A stretch of 64,000 nucleotides of DNA from Lichina pygmaea (taxonomy: Eukaryota; Ascomycota; Lichinomycetes; Lichinales; Lichinaceae). Under the pieces are notes generated by a model that saw nothing but the letters and a program-made list of their open reading frames with translations, had not been told where the DNA came from and ran no database searches. A program made the translations under genes and the position numbers. Shown here piece after piece: positions 10,619 to 21,388 of the stretch; the first letter of the stretch is position 1; each line of letters opens with the position of its first letter. The stretch is from positions 3,262,379-3,326,378 of the forward strand of contig OY730170.1 of the NCBI GenBank assembly GCA_963422465.1, in the 5' to 3' direction.

Positions 10619-12220
10619 CGGAAGCCGGCGACAAAAGTATTCGCAATGATTTGTATGGGGGCAACAAAAGTCGCGAGACACCCCGCATTTCTCCTCCCAA
10701 TGAGTCCCCGTCGCTATTGTTGCTGTTCCCCTTCTCCACCACCAGAATCCTCGAGTCTTGAGTCTCGCGACTAGTCGTCTTCCCAATCTGAGCTCTCGTC
10801 ACTCTGCTGCTCCTCCTCCTCCTCCTCTTCTCCTTCTTCTGGCGCCAGTACATCCTTAGGTCCTCAAGTCTCACAATACTCGTTACCACCTTCCAGCATG
10901 ATAATCTGCTGAATATGGTGAGGAATCCGCTCAATCCACCACTGAATCTGAGACTGATCCAGCTCCCTCCAAGCCTTCAGCCATGCCTTTGTCATCTCAT
11001 CTCTTGTCCTTGGTGCACAGAACTTTGTTGTCATACACTTCAGAAAAGGCCAGCATAGCTTGATGGCATTAAGATCAGGGGAGTTGCCTGGCCATAGCAA
11101 TTGCTGAACACCGTAGCTGGAATAGATTGCCTTCTGAGAATAGTGTGTGTGTGGGGGGCTCGTCTTCTTGGATGATTGTGTTAGGACGAGATTGCTTGCA
11201 CTCCTGAGCAAAAGGAAGAGGCTTTCCCATCAGAATAACTTGCCTATATTGATACCAGTCAATTCCTCCTGTTTTAGCTTGTCGTACAAGCTTGCCAGTC
11301 TGCTTTGTGAACTTCCAGACTGGTGCTTTGCCTGGCTTGTTGTGTAGACCTAGACGTTGTACCCCAGTCACAATCTCCCACCATACTCAACACTCAGATT
11401 CTTGAGTAGTGTTCATCTCAGCTAGCTCTTTCTCTGCAGTCTTCTTCTCCTGTGCAGTCTCTGGTCTCCAGATATAGCATGGTCCTTTCTTGTCGTACGA
11501 GAAAGATCCCCAGAACATGAACTCTGTAACCCCTTTCCAGCACTGCTGAATAACTGTCTTGTCGTAGCGTTCTTCCGGTGTCCACCAGAGTTGAGTCCCA
11601 CCCTGTTGATGACCTAGAATAACTCCTGTCTCATCTGTCCATATCACATTCTTCCAGTCTTCTAGGGTCTTATCTTTGTGTTCCATCGCAAACTGCAATC
11701 AAGCAGCTTTCATCACTGGAGATAGGATAGGCTTCCATGTTGCCTTGAGCTTTCAGAAACAATTGCGACGAAGGATTTGCTGGACCGTACAAGCAGACAC
11801 CAGAAACTCGTAGCTGATGTCAAGAGCAGACATTTCTTGTCCATGACGATCCTTCCTGATTAGGTCAAGAAGATCTTTGGTCTGCTGCTTATTTAGAGCT
11901 TTCGGTCGACCGGTTCATGGAGCGTCCTTGAAGAACTCGTCCTGGAAGACTGCATTGGTGACTGGATTGTAGCCACGCTCGTACGCAAGTCGATGAATTC
12001 GATAGATAGTGCTGAAAGAAAGACCTGTGAGGTTGATGATATGATTCACAGGGACACCCTCCTCAAGAAGAGCAAATACACGTGCTTTCTGCGAGATGCT
12101 GATGGCTTTGCTTCCCATGGTGTCGGTGATGTGGGTGGTGTCGGTTGCAGATTTAGGTGGTGATCTCCAGTCTCATCACTTTTTGGAGGGATTGCGAATA
12201 CTTTTGTCGCCGGCCTCCGT
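10619..12220 (-). mobile_element. Tc1/mariner-type DNA transposon, decayed
   Basis: The element is 1602 bp. Terminal inverted repeats of 29 bp lie at 10,619-10,647 and 12,192-12,220. They start CGGAAGCCGG and CGGAGGCCGG and both continue CGACAAAAGTATTCGCAAT, with one mismatch overall. The ends are flanked by TA at 10,617-10,618 and 12,221-12,222, the target duplication expected for this superfamily. The interior carries one transposase-like gene on the minus strand, broken by stops and a frameshift. This is a dead copy; it could be mobilised only if a related source exists elsewhere. Confidence 0.9.
10864..12118 (-). pseudogene. Tc1/mariner transposase pseudogene (DDE family)
   Basis: The ATG is at 12,118 and the last codons end near 10,864. 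Reading the minus strand: an N-terminal helix-turn-helix (ISISQKARVFALLEEGVPV...GLSFSTIYRIHR), a second DNA-binding part (TGRPKALNKQQTKDLL), the first catalytic Asp in VIWTDETG, the second in IIQEDEPPTHT, and the third catalytic region GNSPDLNAIKLCW. In this family the last motif normally reads NxIE or NxID; here the acidic residue is Lys, so the catalytic triad is lost. In-frame stops include TGA after the KDAP segment (about 11,915), TGA after RRNCF (about 11,758), TGA after MKAA (about 11,699) and one near 11,387. A frameshift lies in the CA/GT-rich run near 11,150. The stops I can read fit C-to-T changes in CGA-type codons. Confidence 0.88.
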
Positions 12221-12222
12221 AG

Positions 12223-12602
12223 AGGTAACTGAGATACCGTGTCTCTCAAGTACTATATGGTGGGGATCAGGGGATAGCGTCCTGCGTAGTCTTCATCCTT
12301 GATCGGTACCGTACGCGGGGCAGCCACCGATGCAAGACTGGAATGGAGATCTCAGTGGGGCTCAATTCGTCAACTCCAGACTTGATCGTCTCACAGCTTC
12401 TACTAATCAGTGCGTTCCTAGGAGGAGAATTTGTAATGTGACAAGAGGCAGGGCGTATCGATTGCTCCTGTAGCTCTACTGTGCGACCTGCGACCCATCT
12501 CGTGGCTTTTATTGTCGCAAGCGCGGCTTAGTATACGCTCGTACGTCCGTACTAATTTTGCCATCCTCCTCATTCAGTGGTGCACTGCTAATTACGTAGG
12601 TT
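12223..12602. other. Intergenic, no gene seen
   Basis: Sequence between the Tc1/mariner copy and the long-TIR element. No coding frame or repeat is recognised apart from TACGTA-type patches near 12,540-12,600. Confidence 0.4.
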
Positions 12603-13446
12603 GCGGGTCATGTTGCACGCCCCCCTTTACTGGACGCACACCCCTATTCTTTCTGTACGCAGACCCCCGCTAGCGTTGCTGTACCGTACGCACACCCCCT
12701 GGATGTACGGTCGGTTGCTAATTCCTGTCGCTGTCGCTAAACTACTTACCATGCTTGAGCCACAGACATTAAAGTGGTACTTGTCAAGGCAACCAATCTA
12801 CATGCTGAATTCTGTCATATTTGGAGATTGTTGAGCAGGGAAGGGGAGGGGGACAGGGCCCAGGCAGGGCTCAGGGTCAGGGTCAGGGTCACGGATGTGG
12901 GCATGGTCATGGTCCAGTGGGACGCCAGCAGCAGGTCTAGCTATCAGGGCCAGGGGCATTGCAAGGGCCAGGGAATCCATCAGAGATTGTGCCAGAGATA
13001 GCACTGGAGATGTTGGGGGGGGGGGGGGGGGGGGGGCTTGGGATTCCATCAGTGGTTCTGTCGGAGACATTGCTGGAGATGTCAGATGGGGGCATCAGGG
13101 ATTCCACCGGAGATATCAGAGGGGCTTGGGATTCCATTGGGGATTCTGTCAGACATTGCCGGAGATGTCGCTGTGGCTGGAGATTTTATCAGAGACATCA
13201 GAGGTAGAGACTTGCAACCTTTATGTAGTGCCCAGTACCTGAATTCTCTGGGTAATACGTTACGTACCTACTGCACGTATTACGTACAAAGCTTTCATGA
13301 ATATAGGGGCTCTGTATAGTGACAGCGACAGGAATTAGCTGTACATATCCAGGGGGTGTGCGTACAGCAACGCTAGCCGGGGTCTGCGTACAGAAAGATT
13401 AGGGGTGTGGGTCCAGTAAAGGGGGGTGTGCGTGCAGCACGACCCG
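12603..13446. mobile_element. Non-autonomous element with long terminal inverted repeats
   Basis: About 130 bp at the left end (12,603-12,738) is repeated inverted at the right end (13,317-13,446), with small indels. Both arms share CCCCCCTTTACTGGAC, TTTCTGTACGCAGACCCC, GCTAGCGTTGCTGTAC and AATTCCTGTCGCTGTC. Flanking hexamers TAGGTT (left) and TAGGCT (right) could be a target duplication with one mismatch. The core has no coding capacity. It holds a run of 22 G (13,015-13,036) amid imperfect repeats of the type GGAGAT(G/A)TCAGA and GGGATTCCATC. This looks like a foldback or MITE-type element; the superfamily is not known. Confidence 0.72.
13015..13036 (+). repeat. G22 homopolymer in a minisatellite-like core
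   Basis: Twenty-two consecutive G residues inside the core of the long-TIR element, surrounded by GGGATTCCAT and GGAGAT(A/G)TCAGA repeats (about 12,950-13,205). It could form a G-quadruplex. Its length may be inexact, since sequencers miscount such runs. Confidence 0.85.
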
Positions 13447-13909
13447 TAGGCTGCTAGTGAATGCGCCATACAGCACTTCCCCTCCCTCCATGTCTCACTG
13501 CTCTCAACTGCCGCTGGCCGAAGAAGACCTTACGTAGCAGATGGCATCCAAATGGGGGTAAACCCCAGCGGTTTGACCCACACCCAAGTCTCCTCCACTA
13601 GGTGTCGTATTCTTTCTCCGGTCGTCAGGCCATCTTGGTGGAAATGCCTATCAAGGAAATACAATTATCTAACGCGTGCAGAGAAGCCACATCCCTCAGG
13701 TCCGAGTGATGTGGATGAGGGCTCCATCCACCGACTCGCAGTACGATGTGCCCTCTCAGGCAAAAGCTTAGCCTCCACAGACCGCATCCCCAAATCACAC
13801 GCGTACCAACATCAGCTCGACTTCAATCCGTTCCTTCCTCCGCTGCTATCAGCGCAATCTGTCAGACCCGCTCCCTGACGAGGACTCGCCCGACACCTGC
13901 CCAATCAGG
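13447..13909. other. Intergenic / promoter region of the GAR-domain gene
   Basis: No gene supported. The plus strand near 13,750-13,909 is C-rich and pyrimidine-rich, as is common upstream of fungal start codons. No single regulatory site can be named. Confidence 0.35.
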
Positions 13910-16900
13910 ATGGTGACGATGGGCGAAAGAACCCAAGCAGCTGGATTTGGACCAGGCTACCGAGATCCTCGTTCTACTTCGCCAGGCCCGATCGCGGATT
14001 GGAAGAGAGGCCTGATGAATCCGCCGAGTCGGTTACGACACCCGACTGACGGTCAACCTGTGAGATCGCCCAGCTCACCTACACGTCGACGTGGCCCTTC
14101 CAGCCCAGAACGTCGTCTTACGGCCTCAGAGCTGGCAGTTGAGTCTTCTCTGGAAGCGCTCACAACAGCTTTGTCCGCATGGACTGACGGCCACGAGCCG
14201 TCCGGACCGCTGAGCAAAAGTGTTGCTGGAGCAGATTCGGTAGAGCGAGCTGTGGCTGTGCGAGTGGCCATAGCCGCAAAACAGGTTCGACAATGGTACG
14301 TCGAGGTTTCAGCCTGGGAGTGGCCCGTCGTCAGCAAGACGTCATCCTCTACCGGCTTTGAGCTGCCAACGGTTGAAGAGCGAGCACGCAAACGACGCAG
14401 GGTCGCTAAAGACGAGCATGAAGGAGTGATCTTGTCCCCTCGGCCTTTTCCGGACTTTGTCTGGGACGACAAAGAAGAGTATTGGGGTGGCTGTCCGGCT
14501 AGGCTGGCGAAGCTGTGCCAAGAGCGGATTGACGTCATCAGAAATGCGATTGACGATCTCGAGATGCGGGACCTCGAAAGCAGCGTCTTAGGTAGGCAGG
14601 CACTCGCTGTTGTCCGTGCGCTCTTTTGGCTGTACCCGATTAGGCTGAGATGGACTTCAGATGCATACAATCCTTCACGTTTACGGCCTACGTCCAAGTC
14701 CAAAGATGGCCGGGCTGGGATCATCGAGGCCGCAAGCAATGCTGGTCTCGACGATATGACTGCTGTGATGACAGCCACTTTGTTACAAGCACTCCCATGC
14801 CTGGCACAGCTGGTGGAAGCATTGGACACCTGGTCTGCCCGCCTAGACGTGCTTCGGATCGTCTCGCCATTTCTAGAACAGATTCAAGACACCCAGATAG
14901 CGCTTGAATTCGGATATCGAGCCATTGCGCCTCGCGTTACACTGCAAGAAGGTTCCCCGCGAGATGCGACGTCAAGCTTAGGGATCGACAGCAAAGACTT
15001 GGCTTCATCGACGGAGTCCAGCGCTGAAGTCTGCATCCGGCGCACCAATACGGAATCAGAGGTATTGATCTCAGGGTCAAATCTTACGAGAAGCGGTCTC
15101 GCGGCCATGCAAGCGACCCTCGCTCGGAAGGTTGCCTCGGCGGGTCGAAGACTCGATCGGATGCTGGATATTCTAGAGGGCCGCGACGACACACTTCCAA
15201 AGGACTGGGTCGACGAGATGGAAATGCTCGAACGGAACTACGCGCATTGGGTTTTTGAGGCAGAGAGCGTGGTGCTACGCAACAAAATCAAACCGGAGCG
15301 AAGATTTCCGCATGCTTTGGCTGAGGAGACAGTGGGGTCAGCATCAGCTCGTATGGAAAACCGCCGGAAGGCTCCTGACCCGTCCCTTCTGATTGAGCTA
15401 GCCGTCACCGAAGGGGCCGTCCAGGTTTCCATCGCAGATGCCGGGACCAAACCAGATGCTGAACGTTCAACCTCCGTGACGGGTGACTTGGGAGCGTTGT
15501 CTGACGCGGGAAGTGCTCGTATGAGAGGCTCAATCTCAAGTCCGGTAGCGGGCGAGGTTCAACCAGATCATCGAATGCACGGTTTGACTGAATCAGCAGA
15601 GATTCCGCGGGTGCAAGCAGCATCGACTACTTCTACCACGCTTAGGGAGTGCGATAGGAACAGGATTGCTTCACCCCACCCTGGCCCCCCTCAATTAGAA
15701 TCACAGTACGCCAGGGATGTGGATACATCAGGCACTTGTCGAGAAAACCAAGCTGAATATGGACGACAATCAAACTCGAGTCATATATACCGTATGCCGG
15801 TGAAGCAGTCGTGGCCTGCTTCTCTCTCTGGCTCGAAATCTGCATCATCTGCCTCTCGATCGATCGAGAGTAATGAATCTCAGAACAACCAGTTTTTCAG
15901 AGACTCAGAGACACCCCTGCGAGAGAGCGAGCAAGGGCTTGATCTGATGGGCGATTGTTTTGCCGCGGCGCGAAAACGAAGTGTTGGTCAAAACGCTTCT
16001 CTCAAACCAACTGTGCCATTCCAGGAGATATCTGCCAGGATCTCATCTACGGAGCATCCGTCTTCACATGAGGCACTCACATTTAAACCTGATGAACGTG
16101 ACGACAAGCCTCCGGTGGCGGATGATCGCAGCTCACATGTCGCACCATCGGTACTCTCCTGCCCTGAGGGGGCAAATGAACGGCCGTCAGCGATATTCGA
16201 AACAGATGATGAATCTGGTGAAGACAGCCAGCGTCCTGCAACCACGCCAGAAAGTACACTTGAGCCAGCTTCGCAGGACACCCTGGCCGTCCGGCGTCTA
16301 TCCAACAAGACCGCCGGGAGTTCCGCTACCAATGCCGAGGAGGCTACGGATACTGCATCGAGATTGAAGCAGAGGTCGGGACAGTTACGGCTTGAACGTC
16401 CGGATATCCCGACACCCATAAAGACTGAAGAGTCAACTGTTGGCACCGTCAGAGATCCGTTATCCGCTTCCAGTTTTCCCTCGGATGTGTCCAGTCCCGA
16501 CCTCCGAGATGCTCTTGCTGCGGTATCGTACCGGCCTGTTTATATGGACTCCACTCTGTTGACGTCAATTATTCCACCAAGGTCTGGGAGCAGTCGGCCC
16601 AGAATAAGCAGGCACACCACCAACCACTTTGGTCTGTTGAGGCGTGAGCGAGCATCGTCAGAGCCCATCCATCCCGATAACACCCACTCGAGACGGGGTA
16701 TGGCATTCCAGCTACGGCGAAGCTTGTCGTTACCAAGACGACAGCAGAAAATCAAGTGGATCCACCAACAGCACCCTGGGTCGTCAGCACCGTTCAAACC
16801 CGTCGAATCCAACCCTCCGTCAGAGACTGCCAGCTGTTCTGGATCTGGGCCGAGGTCTTCGCCGCGCGGTGGAGGGGGCTGGAAGTCTTCAAGGGCTCAT

Positions 16901-18151
16901 CTCAAGCAAGACGAACAACCGATCAGTCCGTTATTTCGGGCTTCCAAAAAGAAGGTCGCAGGTGATAGTCCAATCGCCACCGACGGCCCTTCCAAGTCCG
17001 TAAAGCAAGAGGAATCAGCGCCTAGTAGCAGAACTGGGCGAGTAAAACCTACGGAGGCAAACCTGGAAGAGAAGATCAGCTCGATCCTTGACAGCATCCC
17101 GGCACATATTCGTCTTGCCTCCACTCCGGAGAGCAATCCTCAGCCTGGTTCACGGGGGCAAAGGAGCCCGCAGCTGACACCGAAACCCCGGTCAGGCAGA
17201 AATACCAGACATTCAGCCTCCTATGTACTGGCGCCGGCTGAGGGCTCGAGTTCCCGCTCGCATCCTGGGGACAAGAAGCAAGACGGGAAATGGTACCACC
17301 TACGACGATCAGATACAGACGTGCCCATCAGGATGTTTGTTCCTCCGGTAGGCCCGAACACTGAGAGGGTCATGGTGCGCGTTGGAGGCGGCTGGTCTGA
17401 GCTAGGTGAATATCTCCGGGACTACGCTCTACACCACAGCCGGCGCTCCGGTTCGGCCGCGGGCGGCCTAGTCGAGGTCACACGGCTACCCAGTGACACG
17501 CTCTCCTCGTCCGCTCGGTCACAGCATGATCTTGAAGCACCGATCCCGGGCGGCGATGGGTCGCGACACAAAGGCACTTCTCGACCTTCTTCCGCTCTCG
17601 CACGTCCACGACCGTCGCCCCCGAGTTCATACTTCTCACATTCGCTGCCCATCCGCAAGACCCGAGCGCCCTCGGAGCTGCCAGTGACGCCTGCCACTAC
17701 GCATGATCCCGACGCCACCGGCGCGACCGCGTCCAACGTCGCTATGCCCTCCATCCCCGCTCGTCACTCCCCGTCGCCCTCACCCTCACCCTCATCCCCA
17801 GCATCGCCCGTCACAGGAACCGCAGCCCCACTTCACATCTCGAAACAAAGACACGGCAGCCTCGGCTCCAGCACCGACGCGAGGAGACGTGTCTCACGAA
17901 GAACCGAGCCTCTGTCGGCCGAGAAGCAGGCCTGGGTCGACGACATGATCGGGAAGGTCCGAAGGGGCGCCAGCGCGAACTACATCCACAGCGCCGGGCC
18001 GGCCACGCCCACGAACAGCACGAACAAAGTCGGCCGTAGGACTTCGACGCCGTACGGCGTGAACGATAGCTCGGGGATCACCCCTCCCGGGCTGGCTTTT
18101 GGGGAACTTGGTACGGTCAATCGAACGAGGCGACTCTTTCGAAAGGACTAG
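13910..18151 (+). CDS. GAR (GAS2-related) domain protein, Kar9/GAS2-like microtubule linker
   Basis: One uninterrupted frame of 1413 residues; a second ATG three codons on (13,919) is an alternative start. Residues about 60-460 are alpha-helical and charged, with Trp-rich turns (WYVEVSAWEWP, about 133); this may be a Kar9-like helical region, but that is a guess. The middle is a long Ser/Pro-rich disordered region with an SxIP motif, SIIP (886-889), followed by a basic Ser/Arg/Pro stretch, the form that binds EB1-type plus-end proteins. Residues about 1125-1180 (WYHLRR...VMVRVGGGWSELGEYL) match the GAR domain, which binds microtubules. The C-terminus is basic and disordered. The likely role is linking microtubule plus ends to the cortex or spindle. 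It is convergent with the GYP7-like gene. Confidence 0.82.
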   Translation: MVTMGERTQAAGFGPGYRDPRSTSPGPIADWKRGLMNPPSRLRHPTDGQPVRSPSSPTRRRGPSSPERRLTASELAVESSLEALTTALSAWTDGHEPSGPLSKSVAGADSVERAVAVRVAIAAKQVRQWYVEVSAWEWPVVSKTSSSTGFELPTVEERARKRRRVAKDEHEGVILSPRPFPDFVWDDKEEYWGGCPARLAKLCQERIDVIRNAIDDLEMRDLESSVLGRQALAVVRALFWLYPIRLRWTSDAYNPSRLRPTSKSKDGRAGIIEAASNAGLDDMTAVMTATLLQALPCLAQLVEALDTWSARLDVLRIVSPFLEQIQDTQIALEFGYRAIAPRVTLQEGSPRDATSSLGIDSKDLASSTESSAEVCIRRTNTESEVLISGSNLTRSGLAAMQATLARKVASAGRRLDRMLDILEGRDDTLPKDWVDEMEMLERNYAHWVFEAESVVLRNKIKPERRFPHALAEETVGSASARMENRRKAPDPSLLIELAVTEGAVQVSIADAGTKPDAERSTSVTGDLGALSDAGSARMRGSISSPVAGEVQPDHRMHGLTESAEIPRVQAASTTSTTLRECDRNRIASPHPGPPQLESQYARDVDTSGTCRENQAEYGRQSNSSHIYRMPVKQSWPASLSGSKSASSASRSIESNESQNNQFFRDSETPLRESEQGLDLMGDCFAAARKRSVGQNASLKPTVPFQEISARISSTEHPSSHEALTFKPDERDDKPPVADDRSSHVAPSVLSCPEGANERPSAIFETDDESGEDSQRPATTPESTLEPASQDTLAVRRLSNKTAGSSATNAEEATDTASRLKQRSGQLRLERPDIPTPIKTEESTVGTVRDPLSASSFPSDVSSPDLRDALAAVSYRPVYMDSTLLTSIIPPRSGSSRPRISRHTTNHFGLLRRERASSEPIHPDNTHSRRGMAFQLRRSLSLPRRQQKIKWIHQQHPGSSAPFKPVESNPPSETASCSGSGPRSSPRGGGGWKSSRAHLKQDEQPISPLFRASKKKVAGDSPIATDGPSKSVKQEESAPSSRTGRVKPTEANLEEKISSILDSIPAHIRLASTPESNPQPGSRGQRSPQLTPKPRSGRNTRHSASYVLAPAEGSSSRSHPGDKKQDGKWYHLRRSDTDVPIRMFVPPVGPNTERVMVRVGGGWSELGEYLRDYALHHSRRSGSAAGGLVEVTRLPSDTLSSSARSQHDLEAPIPGGDGSRHKGTSRPSSALARPRPSPPSSYFSHSLPIRKTRAPSELPVTPATTHDPDATGATASNVAMPSIPARHSPSPSPSPSSPASPVTGTAAPLHISKQRHGSLGSSTDARRRVSRRTEPLSAEKQAWVDDMIGKVRRGASANYIHSAGPATPTNSTNKVGRRTSTPYGVNDSSGITPPGLAFGELGTVNRTRRLFRKD

Positions 18152-18183
18152 CCAACAATCTTAACCAGCGGAGCCTCGCTCTT

Positions 18184-18217
<34 letters not shown>

Positions 18218-18599
18218 CATGTCCAGTCCTCCTTCCCTCGCAAGGGATACTGGCAACAAAGCCGGACAAAGGTCTGCGTACCGTACTTTACTATTCTCGT
18301 TCTTGTTGTCGTCCTCGAAGGGAAGACCTTCGAGCAGAAAAGGGTCGCTTGATTGATCGAGTCGCTAGCTACTGTAAGTAAATGGACTGAATATTACGTA
18401 CCAGGTCCGGTGCACTTCTCTCACCCGTGACTCGACGAGTACATCTGTGGACTACACACCTTGTGCTTGCGCACAACGACGTGCGAAATTTGCTCCCCAG
18501 AGCTATAGAGCCGCAGCGCTGATGACCACCGCCTCCCCCAAAACACGGATATACCGCCGTACCGTACGTACTGTATATGAATACAGCAAGAAAAAGCAG
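18152..18599. other. Intergenic between convergent genes
   Basis: This is the shared 3' flank of the GAR-domain gene and the GYP7-like gene. Apart from a CT microsatellite, no feature is recognised. Confidence 0.5.
18185..18214 (+). repeat. (CT)n microsatellite, about 15 units
   Basis: An uninterrupted CT dinucleotide run just after the stop codon of the GAR-domain gene, probably in its 3' UTR. Confidence 0.9.
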
Positions 18600-21388
18600 C
18601 TAGGTCTTGACAAGATCACGACCGAGCAACTGCCTCAGTTCCGGACTGACGACCCTTTGCTGTGCCTCCTGCTTGTTGCTCTCCTGAACTCGGTTGCCAT
18701 CGTCCTTCCCGTCTGGCCTCTTGCAAACCCCGCCGGCGCTGGGGCTCTGGCCATGTGCTGGAACAGAGCCACTGCTGTCTGTGTCGCCGCTGGCCTTGGC
18801 GTCGTTGCCGGCGTTACGACTCAAGGTCACCCGATGCCGAAGGCCCGGAGGCGGGAAGTAGTCTCTCTTGTCGATGGCATCGACAGTGCGTCGGAACCGA
18901 TGGAACAGCGCCTCGGCGCGGACAAGAGTGTTGTGGAGAACAATGTTTGATGACAGCTCGTTGACTGCGTTGGGAGACCCGTTAGCACGGCCAAGATCAG
19001 AAGGGTGGAGAACTCGTCGAGCTTCAAGGGGGTCGAGGAGCGAATCACTCACTGTATTTCAAAACCTCATCAAAATGCTTCAGGTGATCCATGATCACAC
19101 CACGATGCTTCTCGAGGATGGCCAGCGCGATGAAGAGATGAAATTGGCTGCTGAGGTAGTCTGTCCACAGCACCTCCCAGAGCCGGAGCACGTCCGGCCA
19201 CTCGAACTCGCGCTTGAACCATACGAGTAGCATGCGAAAGAAGAAAAAGAAATTGGTCGACTCGGCAGACTGGAGATGCAGGTACAATTTGGGGTCCATG
19301 AGCTGCACGAGGTGGTCGAGCGTCAGGAGCTGTGCTCGCATGCCAGACTGGTCACGCAGAAAGTTGCGCTCCTAGAGCCGGGTAAGCCCAATCGGTTACG
19401 ATGACCAACCCCGAACGGAGAGATCTTATACCATTCGTGTCATGAATCCAGCAAACCCCCAGAACGCCAGGGCGTCGTCTTGCATGACGGCGTATATCGG
19501 TGCCAGCAGGTCGCTCATCCCCTGGACGTATCCAAGTTGGGGGTTGTATTCATTGTACGTCAGGAGCATGTCCTTCATCTGCTCCAGATGCACGTTCGTG
19601 CCGACCTCCGAGAAAGGAGAGTCTGGATCTGGATGAGGCGTGTCCTCGCCGGCAAAGAGCGGAACCTGTCGGTCGGTGCGATGGACGTCCTTCTCTACCG
19701 CACGGACCCCAAGAGACGGGCCGAGTCAGCCGCGGTCGTGCAGCTATCCCAGCTCGAGCACAGGTGACTTGAGACGTACCGATCCTTGCCCGCTGCTCGC
19801 GCCACCACTCGCCTTTCTTGCCCTCTCCACCAGCATGGACGAGCTTCTCCCACCATGCACCCTTCAGCCGAAGGTACTCGTCGCGCTTGCTGGCGATCGT
19901 CGCCTTCCTCTCGTTGGCCGAGCCATGCCAATCGTAGACGCCGAGGAGGAACAGCCAGGCCTCTTTCCGGACTCCATCTTCGGCATCCAAGCCAGCGTGA
20001 AAAATGCGCTCCTTGACCTCGTCCGGGGTGAGATGCAGACGGCCGGTGTGGTCGTCGAAGAATGTCCGCCACTCGGTCAAAGACAGCGGTTGCCGCGTCT
20101 CGCCAGGGGGCAGATGGCCGGTCTCGTAATCGAGTATCTCGAACTCGCCCACCGTGCTTTCCTCCATCTCGAGCACGTCCTTCGCCGTCCAGATGCGCTG
20201 GTTCTTGTCCCGCTCGCTCTGCTCCGCGACGCCCATCGCCCACCGTGCCAGGTACAAGCGGGCGCTGTCGAACTCCTCCTGCAGCGTCTGGACCTCCGGG
20301 TTCTTCATCAGCCTCCGCACCTGCGGCGGCACCCGCGGGTTCTCTAGGACGTCCTGCGCCGTGCGCCGCGTGAAGTTTGTCACCTGGCTCAGCTTCTCAA
20401 GGAAGCTCCATCTTGCCTCCTTGAGCGCCTTTGTCAAGGGATCCATGACGGCATCTCTGGCGGCCGGCGACGTGACGGCGGCCGCGCCTCCGGTGGTCGG
20501 TAAGCCTCCATGTTGGTCTACGCCGTTGCTCGAGCCTGGCCTCGAGCTGGCCGAGAAGCCGGCGGTGCTGGGTTTTCCGAAGCCTTGACGGTCTTCGTGG
20601 CTCGGATCGACCAGGTAGATGCTGGGATCTGCGCCAGATCGCTCGACGCGCACAAATCTTCGCAGCCATCGCAGAACCTCGTCTCCTCCCCAGAAGAGAC
20701 CTCCTTCGGTGAAAGGATCGAAGCTCTCTCGCGCGCGTTTCTTCTTCTGCAAGATTGTCGACTGGCATTCGCTGTCGTGGAAGAACAGCGCCGGAAAACT
20801 GTCGCCGGCCCTTGTGTTGACGACCAGGCTCCCGAACCACCAGCCGATGCTGGGGGGCCGGACCAGGATGGAGTAGATCTCGCTCACCGGTAGGGCGAAC
20901 GCGTACGTGCCGAGATCTCCGCTCGGGGCGGTCGTTGCCGTAGGAGGAGGGGGGACGAGATAGGATTGTTTGGGAGGACTGGCATCGTCCGAAAGGTCGA
21001 CTTTGACGTAGGTGCCGTAGGCATCGCCGAGAGAGCCTTCCGGAAGCCACGCAAGGAGCAGCGACTCGGACGTGGGTCGAGCACGAGACGAAGCCGACGT
21101 CACCGGGTCAGGCCCGGCCGACACGGTCGGTCTCGGTGGCCTTTGCCGGACCAGGGCGATGAAGCCGCAGATGTTGTCCTTCGCCGTGGCCGTTGGATGT
21201 ACGTAGACCTTGCTCTTGGAGAACAGCAACTTCACGCCCCGTCCGGAGGTCGTATGGGTAATCGTGCTGTATCCGCCTTCCTCGTCGTCACTCAAGTCAT
21301 AGAACGAAGCCGTAGGTGAAGGCGGCGACTCTGATGATGATGACGAAGCCAGCGATGGCTCGCGGGCCTCGGCAGCCTCTGACCCCAT
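18600..21388 (-). CDS. GYP7: GYP7-like Rab GTPase-activating protein (TBC domain), 4 exons
   Basis: Exons 21,388-19,780, 19,694-19,432, 19,371-19,053 and 18,964-18,600 give 851 residues; the GT-AG introns (85, 60 and 88 bp) keep the frame. Gyp7-type proteins speed GTP hydrolysis by Ypt7/Rab7-class GTPases, which act in vacuole and late-endosome fusion. The N-terminal Gyp7 domain shows KLLFSKSKVYVHPT and EGGLFWGGDEVLRWL. The TBC domain (about 475-750) has both catalytic fingers: the Arg finger in IEKDVHR (R542) and the Gln finger in YVQG (Q594), with NEYNPQLGYVQGMSD intact. Intron 1 falls just before the Arg finger. I chose the ATG at 21,388 (MGSEAAEAREP) because the frame upstream has no other ATG. 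The gene ends in SPELRQLLGRD, a normal tail. Confidence 0.93.

Noticed and set aside
13552-13878. Plus-strand frame upstream of the GAR-domain gene
   Set aside because: It is out of frame with the main gene, has poor composition and no splice sites joining it. Probably promoter or 5' UTR.
18447-18950. Plus-strand frame of 167 codons
   Set aside because: It is antisense to the last exon of the GYP7-like gene, which has clear splice sites and domain support on the other strand.
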